DNA of 64,000 bases, from contig BMTH01000017.1 of assembly GCA_014649575.1 (NCBI GenBank), positions 1 through 64,000 on the forward strand, read 5' to 3'. The position numbers and the translations under genes were made by a program. Of the stretch, positions 57,341-64,000 are shown one piece after another. Source of the stretch: Streptomyces griseoincarnatus (GTDB lineage Bacteria > Actinomycetota > Actinomycetes > Streptomycetales > Streptomycetaceae). Position 1 is the first letter of the stretch. Each line of letters begins with the position of its first letter. Under the pieces are notes generated by a model, which was given only the letters and a program-made list of their open reading frames with translations, searched no databases and was not told where the DNA came from.

Positions 57341-59605
57341 TCAGGTCAGCGCGGTGACCGTTTCCGGTTCCTCGGCGTGCTGCGGGGACACCTCGACGGA
57401 CACGCCGTTGAGCACCGCGTTGCCGGACAGCGGGTCGAGGAGGCTGCCGTCGAGGAGCTGGTTGACGTTGACGCCGGGATTCGCGGAGGCGTGCCGGGTG
57501 CGGGTGCCGGGCCGGTCGTGGCCCCAGCCGTGCGGCAGGCTCACCACTCCGCGGCGCACGGCGTCGGTGACCTCGGCGGGGACGGTCACCTCTCCCCCGG
57601 CCCCCTTGACCCGCACGGGCTGCCCGTCCCGTACGCCGAGGCGTTGTGCGTCGTCGGGGTGGAGGTGCAGGGTGCAGCGGTTGGAGCCGCCGGTGAGGGC
57701 GGGCACGTTGTGCAGCCAGCTGTTGTTGGAGCGCAGATGGCGGCGGCCGACCAGGACGAGTCCGTCGGGGCGGTCGCGAAGGGCGGCCCGCAGCCGGGGC
57801 AGGTCGGCGGCGATCGGGCCGGGCAGCAGCTCCACCTTGCCGCTGCGGGTCTTCAGCGGCTGGGGCAGGCGCGGGCGCAGCGGTCCGAGGTCGATGCCGT
57901 GCGGGTGGGCGAGCAGCTTCTCCAGGGTGAGCCCGTCGGGGTCGCCGCCGAAACCGTCGCCGTAAGGGCCGAGGCGGAGCATCATGTCGAGGCGCCGTTC
58001 GGGGCCGTTGTCGCCGGTGAGCAGGCCGGCGAGCTCCTTGGGGTCGCGGCCGTGGACCGGGGAGTGCGGTTCGCGGACGGCCTTGCCCAGGGTCTGCCGG
58101 ATCACCAGGTCGTCCACGGCGGACGGATCGGCGCCGTGCATGCCCGTGGCGGCGAGGACGATCCGGGCGAGGATCTCGGTCTCGGCCATGCGGCCGGGTT
58201 CGAGGGGCACGGCGGGGCGCGTGTAGCGGACCTGGTTGCGCACGGCGAGGGTGTTGAACGCGAAGTCGTGGTGGGGGCTCTGGGCCGGCGGAGGCGGCGG
58301 CAGGACGACGTGGGCGTGCCGGGAGGTCTCGTTGAGGTACGGGTCGACGCTCACCATGAAGTCGAGCGAGGCGAGCGCCTTGTCCAGCCGGTCGCCGTCG
58401 GGTGCGGAGAGCACCGGGTTGGCGCCGACGGCGACGACGGCACGGACCGGGGCGCCCTCCTCGGTGGGGGTGTCGATCTCCTCGGCGAGGGCGGACAGCG
58501 GCAGTTCGCCCTTGGCCTCGGGGTGGCCGCTGACGCGCGAGTGCCAGCGGCCGAGGGCGAAGCCGCGGCCGGGTCCCGCGGGGCGCGGTGTCCTGTCGGT
58601 GGCGGCCTGCGGGAAGAGCGCGCCGCCGGGCCGGTCGAGGTTGCCGGTGAGGGCGTTGAGGACGTCGACGAGCCAGCTGGCGAGGGTGCCGTGCGGGACG
58701 GTGCAGCTGCCGATGCGGGCGTAGACGGCTGCGGTGGGCGCGGCGGCGAGTTCGCGGGCGAGGGTGCGGATGACGGCGGCGTCGACGTCGCAGGCGCCGG
58801 CGACCGCCTCGGGGGTGAAGTCGGCGAGGGCGTCGGAGAGTCCGGCGAGACCCTCGATGTGCGGGGCGGCGGCTCCGAGGTCGGCGAGGTCCTCGTCGAA
58901 GAGGGTGCGGGCGATCGCGGCGAGCAGCAGCGCGTCGGTGCCGGGGCGGACGGCGAGGTGCCGGTCGGCGAGGCGGGCCGTGCGGGTGCGGCGCGGGTCG
59001 ACGACGGTGAGGGTGCCGCCGCGCGCCTTGAGCGCCTTGAGCCGGCCGGGGAAGTCGGGCGCGGTGCAGAGGCTGCCGTTGGACTCGAGCGGGTTGGCGC
59101 CGATCAGCAGCAGATGGTCGGTGCGGTCCAGGTCGGGCACGGGGATGAGGTTGGCGTCGCCGAAGAGGAGCCCGCTGGAGACGTGCTTGGGCATCTGGTC
59201 GACGGTGGACGCGGTGAAGAGGCTGTGGGTGCCGAGTCCGCCGATGAGCAGGGGCGGGTAGAGGGCGCCGGCCATGGTGTGGACGTTGGGGTTGCCGAGG
59301 ACGACGCCGACGGCGTGCGGGCCGTACCGGTCGACGGTGCCGCGCAGTCCGGCGGCGACGGCGTCGAAGGCCTCCTCCCAGGTGGCCTCGCGCAGTTCCC
59401 CGTCGACGCGGACGAGCGGGGTGCGCAGCCGGTCGGGGTCGGAGTCCACTTCCGGGAAGGCGGCGCCCTTGGGGCAGACGAAGCCCTTGCTGAACACGTC
59501 GTCGCGGTCGCCGCGTGCGCCGGTGACCTTGCCGTCGTCGACGGTGAGGACCAGGCCACAGGTGGCCTCGCACAGGGGGCAGATACGCAGGGCGGTGCGG
59601 GACAC
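57341..59605 (-). CDS. Molybdopterin oxidoreductase with N-terminal 4Fe-4S site
   Basis: This 754-residue enzyme of the formate dehydrogenase/nitrate reductase superfamily has CPLCEATCGLVL (Cys-x2-Cys-x3-Cys) and a fourth Cys in FVCPKGAAFPEVDSDPDRL near residue 44, then molybdopterin motifs such as GNPNVHTM, LLIGANPLESNG and VDPRRTRTARLADRHLAVRPGTDALLLAA. The C-terminal molydopterin dinucleotide-binding domain has RSNNSWLHN and LHPDDAQRLGVRDGQPVRVKG. No dedicated electron partner is beside it. Its substrate cannot be assigned. Operator site 3 (59650-59667) lies 45 bases upstream. Confidence 0.9.
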   Translation of the reverse strand: MSRTALRICPLCEATCGLVLTVDDGKVTGARGDRDDVFSKGFVCPKGAAFPEVDSDPDRLRTPLVRVDGELREATWEEAFDAVAAGLRGTVDRYGPHAVGVVLGNPNVHTMAGALYPPLLIGGLGTHSLFTASTVDQMPKHVSSGLLFGDANLIPVPDLDRTDHLLLIGANPLESNGSLCTAPDFPGRLKALKARGGTLTVVDPRRTRTARLADRHLAVRPGTDALLLAAIARTLFDEDLADLGAAAPHIEGLAGLSDALADFTPEAVAGACDVDAAVIRTLARELAAAPTAAVYARIGSCTVPHGTLASWLVDVLNALTGNLDRPGGALFPQAATDRTPRPAGPGRGFALGRWHSRVSGHPEAKGELPLSALAEEIDTPTEEGAPVRAVVAVGANPVLSAPDGDRLDKALASLDFMVSVDPYLNETSRHAHVVLPPPPPAQSPHHDFAFNTLAVRNQVRYTRPAVPLEPGRMAETEILARIVLAATGMHGADPSAVDDLVIRQTLGKAVREPHSPVHGRDPKELAGLLTGDNGPERRLDMMLRLGPYGDGFGGDPDGLTLEKLLAHPHGIDLGPLRPRLPQPLKTRSGKVELLPGPIAADLPRLRAALRDRPDGLVLVGRRHLRSNNSWLHNVPALTGGSNRCTLHLHPDDAQRLGVRDGQPVRVKGAGGEVTVPAEVTDAVRRGVVSLPHGWGHDRPGTRTRHASANPGVNVNQLLDGSLLDPLSGNAVLNGVSVEVSPQHAEEPETVTALT

Positions 59606-59649
59606 GGGTCCTCCCGGTACGGCGGCGGTGACGCACGGACAGGCCGAGC

Positions 59650-59667
59650 ATACCGACCGGTACGCAT
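59650..59667. promoter_or_regulatory. TetR-type operator candidate, site 3
   Basis: ATACCGACCGGTACGCAT contains CATACCGACCGGT, shared with sites 1 and 2 (33 and 37 kb). It lies between the TetR gene end and the molybdoenzyme start. A related TCTCCGACCGGTACGGAT lies at 62445-62462, just before the GntR start. Confidence 0.55.
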
Positions 59668-59706
59668 GGAGGGGAGGGCGTGCGGGAATCCGGGCGGGAC
59701 CCGGGG

Positions 59707-60327
59707 TCAGTCCAGGACGCGGGCCAGATACGCCCGGAGCAGCGCGCGCAGTTCGGCGACGACCTTCTCGTCCCCCTCGGGCGCCACCCGGAACGCCAGG
59801 TCGACCAGGGCGTCGGCGGCCTCCACGGCCACCAGGAAGGTGCGGCGCAGGTCGTCGTCGGCCGGGCGGCCGAGGTGGCCGGAGAGGAGCGCGGCGAGCC
59901 GGTCGGCGACGCGGTGGTTGGGCTCGGCGCGGCGCGCCCCGACGGGGATCTGGTTGCCGAAGTCGACGAGGGAGAAGCCGGGAGCGGTGCGCTTCATGTC
60001 CAGGTACGTGTCGAGGACGACGTCCATGGCGTACCGCCAGCCGCGGTCGCCGGTGACGGCCAGCCGTTCGGTGACGCGGTCGGTGAAGCGATCCAGGTTG
60101 CGCCGGGCGAGCGCGTCGGCCATCTGGCGTTTGTTGGAGAAGAAGCGGTAGACGGAGCCGATGGGCACCCCGGCGCGCTCGGCGACCGCGCGGGTGGACA
60201 GGTCGTCGTAGCCGACCTCGTCGAGGAGTCCGGCGCAGGCGTCGAGGATCCTGGCCAGCCGTTCGGCGCTGCGCCGCTGCACCGGCGCCCGGCGGAGCGA
60301 TGGCGTGTGGGACACGGCCCTCATCAT
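59707..60327 (-). CDS. TetR-family regulator
   Basis: This 206-residue regulator has the helix-turn-helix ILDACAGLLDEVGYDDLSTRAVAERAGVPIGSVYRFFSNKRQMADALA and a C-terminal domain with FSLVDFGNQIPVGARRAEPNHRVADRLAALL. Its ATG at 60327 overlaps the stop of the preceding lipoprotein-like gene (ATGATGA), so translational coupling is likely; ATG 60324 is also possible. It lies directly upstream of the molybdoenzyme gene and may repress it through site 3. Confidence 0.87.
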   Translation of the reverse strand: MMRAVSHTPSLRRAPVQRRSAERLARILDACAGLLDEVGYDDLSTRAVAERAGVPIGSVYRFFSNKRQMADALARRNLDRFTDRVTERLAVTGDRGWRYAMDVVLDTYLDMKRTAPGFSLVDFGNQIPVGARRAEPNHRVADRLAALLSGHLGRPADDDLRRTFLVAVEAADALVDLAFRVAPEGDEKVVAELRALLRAYLARVLD

Positions 60328-60896
60328 GCCTCCCCGGGCCCTTCCGGTGAACCGGGCCCCTCGGGGATGGGCTCCACGCTCGACTCCGGGGTCGGCTCCT
60401 GCCCGGAGACGGTGATGTCGGCGGTGCTCTCCACGGGTTCGCCGTCGACGGCCCACACGGACCCGTCGTCCGCGTACAGCCGTGCGGTGACCTGGTGGGT
60501 GCCGCGCGGGAAGGCGCCGGGGGCGAGGTGGTACTCGGGGGTGCGCAGCACGGCGACGCGGCGGCCGTTCACCTCCAGGTGCGCCAGGCCCCGGCCGGGC
60601 TCGGCGCGGCGGCCCGTACCGTCGGGCGAGAAGCGGAAGTTGCGCACCCGCAGCCGTACGTCCCAGCCCCCCTCGGCGTCGGGGACGACCTCCACGGTGA
60701 CCTGGGGCGCGCCCTCCTCGTCCACCTCCCGGTAGGGGCTGCCGTCCTCGTCACGCTCGTCGAGGAGCCGGCCCACGGGTGAGGACGACACCTCGCCGCT
60801 CCCCCGGCCGCCCGGGGTGTCGCAGCCCGCGGATCCGGCCGGCACGACGACACAGACCGCGAGCGCGGGGATGACTGTCCTCCACCTCCACGTCAT
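60324..60896 (-). CDS. Putative secreted or lipid-anchored protein of unknown function
   Basis: This 190-residue protein starts MTWRWRTVIPALAVCVVVPAG and has a possible lipobox SAGC near residue 29, followed by a Ser/Gly-rich linker and a beta-rich domain (TVEVVPDAEGGWDVRLRVRNFRF, LAHLEVNGRRVAVLRTPEYHLAPG, TARLYADDGSVWAVDGEPV). I do not recognise a named family; the domain resembles small extracellular immunoglobulin- or CopC-like folds. ATG 60896 is chosen at the signal peptide. It is coupled to the TetR gene by an overlap and divergent from hmgA. Confidence 0.7.
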   Translation of the reverse strand: MTWRWRTVIPALAVCVVVPAGSAGCDTPGGRGSGEVSSSPVGRLLDERDEDGSPYREVDEEGAPQVTVEVVPDAEGGWDVRLRVRNFRFSPDGTGRRAEPGRGLAHLEVNGRRVAVLRTPEYHLAPGAFPRGTHQVTARLYADDGSVWAVDGEPVESTADITVSGQEPTPESSVEPIPEGPGSPEGPGEA

Positions 60897-61030
60897 GCGG
60901 GGGAGCGTAGAACAGGGGTCCGAACGCGCGAATCCCCCTGGAGTCTGGTTCCTGATCCTCCGCGAAGGGGAGAGCGGAGGTCCGGCCCCGGACGAGACCG
61001 CGTGGCACCCTTGCGCCCGGGTAACCGCAA

Positions 61031-61050
61031 TCCTACGGTGTTCCATAGGA
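61031..61050. promoter_or_regulatory. Inverted repeat upstream of hmgA
   Basis: TCCTACGGTGTTCCATAGGA is a 20-bp palindrome with mismatches at the inner bases, 29 bases before the hmgA start. It may bind a repressor of tyrosine catabolism; the GntR gene immediately downstream of hmgA is a candidate. Confidence 0.45.
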
Positions 61051-61078
61051 ATCGGCTCGGTGCAAGGGAGCAGCGGAC

Positions 61079-62440
61079 ATGAGCGACGGGGCCACCGCCC
61101 GCGGGAGCGCGACGGAACGCGAGGAGGCGCGCAAGACCGCCGAGGGTCTGGAGCACCTCTCCGGCTTCGGCAACGAGCACAGCTCGGAAGCGGTGCCGGG
61201 GGCTCTGCCCGTGGGCCGCAACTCCCCGCAGCGCGCGCCGCTCGGGCTCTACGCGGAGCAGCTGAGCGGGTCGGCCTTCACCGAGCCGCGGGCGGAGAAC
61301 CGCCGCTCGTGGCTGTACCGGATCCGCCCGTCCGCCGCGCACCCGTCGTTCACCCGCACGGGCAACGGCGCGCTGCGCTCGGCGCCCTTCACCCAGACGG
61401 TGCCCGACCCCAACCGGCTGCGCTGGAACCCGCTGCCGGATCCGGACGAGGGCACGGACTTCCTGGCCGGCCTGTGGACCCTGGGCGGCAACGGTGACGT
61501 GGCCCAGCGCAGCGGTATGGCGGTGCATCTGTACCACGCCACCGCCTCCATGCGGCGGGTGTTCAGCGACGCCGACGGTGAGCTGCTGATCGTGCCGGAG
61601 CGCGGCGGGCTGCTGCTGCGCACGGAGTTCGGGATGCTGCATGTGGAACCGGGACACGTCGCGCTGATCCCGCGTGGGGTGCGCTTCCGTGTGGAGCTGC
61701 TGGACGAGACCGCCCGCGGATATGTGTGCGAGAACTATGGTGCGGCCTTCCGGCTGCCCGACCTCGGCCCGATCGGCGCCAACGGGCTGGCGAACGCCCG
61801 GGACTTCCGCGCCCCGGTCGCCGCGTACGAGGACGTCGAGGGTCCGGTGGAGGTGGTGAACAAGTTTTGCGGCAACCTGTGGGCGGCCACCTACGACCAC
61901 TCCCCGCTGGATGTCGTCGCCTGGCACGGCAACCATGTGCCGTACGCCTACGACCTTCGCCGGTTCAATGTGATGGGCACCATCTCGTACGACCACCCCG
62001 ACCCGTCGATCTTCACCGTGCTGACCTCCCCGAGCGACACGCCGGGTCTCGCGGGCGTGGACTTCGTGGTGTTCGCGCCGCGCTGGCTGGTCGGCGAGGA
62101 CACGTTCCGGCCGCCGTACTTCCACCGGAACGTGATGAGCGAGTACATGGGCCTGATCGAGGGCGCGTACGACGCGAAGGCGGCCGGGAAGGGGGGCTTC
62201 GTGCCGGGCGGCGGCTCGCTGCACAACATGATGTCGGCGCACGGCCCGGACCGGGAGACGTTCGACCGGGCGAGCGCGGCGGAGCTGGGGCCGCAGAAGA
62301 TCGACGACGGGCTCGCCTTCATGTTCGAGACCCGCTGGCCGGTGTCCCTCACCCCCCAGGCGGCACGCGCGGAGCACCTCCAGCAGGGGTACGACGACGT
62401 GTGGCGGGGCCTCGAGCGTCACTTCCGGCCATTGCACTGA
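61079..62440 (+). CDS. hmgA: Homogentisate 1,2-dioxygenase
   Basis: This 453-residue iron enzyme cleaves homogentisate to maleylacetoacetate in tyrosine and phenylalanine catabolism. Family segments are GFGNEHSSEAVPGALP, PQRAPLGLYAEQLSGSAFT, VNKFCGNLWAATYDHSPLDVVAWHGN, and the iron-ligand region PPYFHRNVMSEYMGLIEG followed by GSLHNMMSAHGPDRETF. Length is normal. ATG 61079 follows GGGAGCAGCGGAC. The next gene is a GntR regulator 27 bases downstream, probably co-transcribed. Confidence 0.97.
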   Translation: MSDGATARGSATEREEARKTAEGLEHLSGFGNEHSSEAVPGALPVGRNSPQRAPLGLYAEQLSGSAFTEPRAENRRSWLYRIRPSAAHPSFTRTGNGALRSAPFTQTVPDPNRLRWNPLPDPDEGTDFLAGLWTLGGNGDVAQRSGMAVHLYHATASMRRVFSDADGELLIVPERGGLLLRTEFGMLHVEPGHVALIPRGVRFRVELLDETARGYVCENYGAAFRLPDLGPIGANGLANARDFRAPVAAYEDVEGPVEVVNKFCGNLWAATYDHSPLDVVAWHGNHVPYAYDLRRFNVMGTISYDHPDPSIFTVLTSPSDTPGLAGVDFVVFAPRWLVGEDTFRPPYFHRNVMSEYMGLIEGAYDAKAAGKGGFVPGGGSLHNMMSAHGPDRETFDRASAAELGPQKIDDGLAFMFETRWPVSLTPQAARAEHLQQGYDDVWRGLERHFRPLH

Positions 62441-62444
62441 CCGT

Positions 62445-62462
62445 TCTCCGACCGGTACGGAT
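62445..62462. promoter_or_regulatory. Palindrome before the GntR gene (related to site 3)
   Basis: TCTCCGACCGGTACGGAT shares the 12-mer CCGACCGGTACG with site 3. It overlaps the leader of the GntR gene, ending five bases before the GTG. Confidence 0.4.
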
Positions 62463-62467
62463 AGCGC

Positions 62468-63217
62468 GTGACCTCCTTCGCCCCGGACTCGATCGTCCTC
62501 AACCGCAAGTTGCCGCTCTGGTATCAGGTGTCGCAGTCGCTGCGCGCCTCGATCCTCGGCCGCTCGCCCCACGACCCGCTGCGCCTGCCCACCGAGGAGC
62601 AGCTGGCCGGGCATTACGGGGTGAGCGTGCTGACCATGCGGCAGGCGTTGAAGGAGCTGGAGGACGAGGGGCTGATCACCCGGCACCGGCGGCGCGGCAC
62701 GTTCATCGAGCCGGACGCCCGGCGGGGCGCGCCGGTGCGGCTGCTGGGCTCGGTCGACGCGATCGTGGCCCAGCAGTCCGGCATGACGACGGAGCTGCTG
62801 GAGCACGGGCCCGCGCCGGTGCCGTCCGAACTCGCCGAGCACTTCCCGGATCTGGCGGAGACCGCCGCCTACCACCGGCTGCGCAGCGACGAGAAGACCG
62901 GTGAGCCGACCAACCACGCCCGCAACTACGTCCGCCCGGAGCTGGCCTGGCGGATCGATCCGCAGGATCTGGTGCGGTGGCCGATGACGAAGGTGCTGCG
63001 GGACGTCGTCGGCGCGGACATCAGCCGCATCACGGACACCGTGGAGGCGCGGCTCGCGGACCCGGAGACGGCGCGGCTGCTCCGGGTCCCGCTGCTCAGC
63101 CCCATCCTGCACTACACGGGCGTCACGTACGACTCCGCGGGAAAGGCGCTGGACGTGGCCGTCATCCACTACCGGGGCGACCGTTTCTCCTTCACGGTGA
63201 CCCTGGACGCCACCTGA
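62468..63217 (+). CDS. GntR-family regulator (HutC/UTRA type)
   Basis: This 249-residue regulator has a GntR winged helix (PLWYQVSQSLRASILG, LPTEEQLAGHYGVSVLTMRQALKELEDEGLI, about 15-70) and a UTRA-type effector domain (about 95-245, ending ALDVAVIHYRGDRFSFTVTLD). It lies immediately after hmgA, so control of homogentisate breakdown is possible. GTG 62468 starts MTSFAPDSIVLNR. The following type ISP gene begins 25 bases later. Confidence 0.88.
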   Translation: MTSFAPDSIVLNRKLPLWYQVSQSLRASILGRSPHDPLRLPTEEQLAGHYGVSVLTMRQALKELEDEGLITRHRRRGTFIEPDARRGAPVRLLGSVDAIVAQQSGMTTELLEHGPAPVPSELAEHFPDLAETAAYHRLRSDEKTGEPTNHARNYVRPELAWRIDPQDLVRWPMTKVLRDVVGADISRITDTVEARLADPETARLLRVPLLSPILHYTGVTYDSAGKALDVAVIHYRGDRFSFTVTLDAT

Positions 63218-63242
63218 TCCGCGCCCGCCGGCAGGTCGTACG

Positions 63243-64000
63243 ATGCCCAGCGTGACGCACGACGACGCTCCGCTGCTGGCGGACCTCATGCCGTGGTCCG
63301 TCGCACCGCCGCGGCTCGGCCGGGGGTGGCCGGCGGCCCCCGACGCGGCGTCCCTGAAGGCTCGTTGGGACGCGCTGGTGAAGGCCGAGGGCCCGGACCG
63401 CGAGGCCCTGTTCCGGCCGACGCGGTCCCGCACCCCGCACACGGCGGTCGGTCAGCTGCCCGGGCAGGACGGCGGCACGGAGCGGCTGGCCCGCGCGACC
63501 GGGCCGTGCCCGGAGCCGGTGCGGGTGCTGGCCGGGCCGTTCGACGAGCAGTGGCTGATCCCCGACCAGCGGCTGATCGACGCTCCCCGGCCGGAGCTGT
63601 GGCGGGTGGCGGACGACCGCCAGATCTTCGCCGTCGAGACGCCCGGCGAAGGGCCGCCGCTGCTGGCGACCTCCCTCTTCCCTGTCCTGCGCACGGGCCG
63701 GATCCGCCCGCTGTACCGCCGCCCGGACGCCACCGAGCCCAACCTGACCCCCGGGCTGACGGACCACCTCGCCGCCCGGCTGGGGCTCGAGGTCTCCCCC
63801 GTCGACGTCCTCGCCTGGGCGACGGCCGTGACGCGTCCCTCGCCGGACGGGCTCGCCGTGCCGCTGACCGCCGACCCGGACACGTGGCAGCGGGGTGTGG
63901 CGCTGGGCCGCCGCATGCTCTGGCTGATGCGGCGGGACGGCGAACGGCCCAGACTCCCCGGCGGCCGCCGCCCGTACGTCCGCGCCCCGCTGCCGTCCCG
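63243..64000 (+). CDS. Type ISP specificity-domain protein (no methyltransferase), cut by window edge
   Basis: The 252 visible residues match the C-terminal specificity domain of type ISP restriction-modification enzymes as annotated in Streptomyces: LADLMPWSVAPPRLGRGWP, SLKARWDALVKAEGPDREALFRPTRSRTPHTAV, GPFDEQWLIPDQRLIDAPRPELWRVADDRQIF, and SLFPVLRTGRIRPLYRRPDATEPNLTPGLTDHLAARLG. The stand-alone copy starts right at this domain with ATG 63243, so it lacks the nuclease, helicase and methylase parts of a true ISP enzyme. A complete ISP protein would be over 1,500 residues. Function as a free specificity protein is unknown. Confidence 0.85.
   Translation, partial: MPSVTHDDAPLLADLMPWSVAPPRLGRGWPAAPDAASLKARWDALVKAEGPDREALFRPTRSRTPHTAVGQLPGQDGGTERLARATGPCPEPVRVLAGPFDEQWLIPDQRLIDAPRPELWRVADDRQIFAVETPGEGPPLLATSLFPVLRTGRIRPLYRRPDATEPNLTPGLTDHLAARLGLEVSPVDVLAWATAVTRPSPDGLAVPLTADPDTWQRGVALGRRMLWLMRRDGERPRLPGGRRPYVRAPLPS

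Noticed and set aside
57377..60151. A 924-codon open frame on the plus strand opposite the molybdoenzyme and TetR genes, and an 849-codon frame on the minus strand opposite hmgA and its neighbours (60893-63442)
   Set aside because: Both are third-position shadows of GC-rich real genes with repetitive Ala/Gly/Arg/Val composition and no recognisable domain.

Overview
The window is chromosomal DNA of a Streptomyces, or a very close relative. It has very high G+C with strong third-position G/C bias and many GTG starts. It carries two chaplin genes, the mycothiol ligase mshC, an F420-dependent oxidoreductase and a large set of TetR, GntR and IclR regulators. From memory, the gene order follows the Streptomyces coelicolor block from metH (about SCO1657) to the homogentisate dioxygenase gene (about SCO1715). 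I see no insertion sequence, phage, integron or CRISPR array. It reads as core chromosome with a few accessory pockets.

Layout. 1-7.7 kb: start of metH (minus strand), then the glycerol regulon gylR-glpF-glpK-glpD with likely GylR operators, and a PAC2-family gene. 7.8-11.4 kb: a minus-strand group (histidine phosphatase, DUF3090, TIGR03843-type protein, mshC) that with metH and PAC2 forms a neighbourhood also found in mycobacteria. 11.4-19.1 kb: corA, a ferritin-like protein, an LLM oxidoreductase, an aldo/keto reductase translationally coupled to a RecD2-like protein without its P-loop, and a small divergent pair of unknowns. 19.1-20.4 kb: a cell-wall-sorted long chaplin with a collagen-like stalk and a short chaplin. 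20.5-26.4 kb: M20 peptidase, tRNA-Leu(GAG), YchJ, RidA/HxlR, and the gluconate locus gntR-gntK-gntT. 26.4-33 kb: membrane/molybdenum redox pair, APC permease, Nudix, twin DUF202 proteins, quinone oxidoreductase. 33-37 kb: phosphotransferase plus acyl-CoA dehydrogenase, a TetR and an SDR, linked by a shared palindrome. 37-41.4 kb: Tat-exported NamZ-like hydrolase, a zinc-ribbon protein, an ATP-dependent RNA ligase, soxR. 41.5-54.3 kb: MaoC, TetR genes, a second acyl-CoA dehydrogenase, two blocks of tandem repeats, an ene-reductase operon, an alcohol/aldehyde dehydrogenase operon and an orphan sugar-type ABC ATPase. 54.5-64 kb: MFS and citrate transporters, a molybdopterin oxidoreductase with a TetR, hmgA, a GntR, and the start of a type ISP specificity-domain protein.

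How the parts work together. The strongest physiological units are glycerol uptake and catabolism (glpF imports, glpK phosphorylates, glpD oxidises, GylR represses), gluconate use (gntT, gntK, gntR), aerial-hypha coat formation (two chaplins), and several acyl-CoA or aldehyde oxidation modules each next to a TetR gene. Three different palindromic operator families recur at these TetR loci. One pairs a site beside a TetR/acyl-CoA dehydrogenase promoter at 44.4 kb with a near copy in front of the aldehyde/alcohol dehydrogenase operon at 52.9 kb, which suggests an unlinked two-locus regulon.
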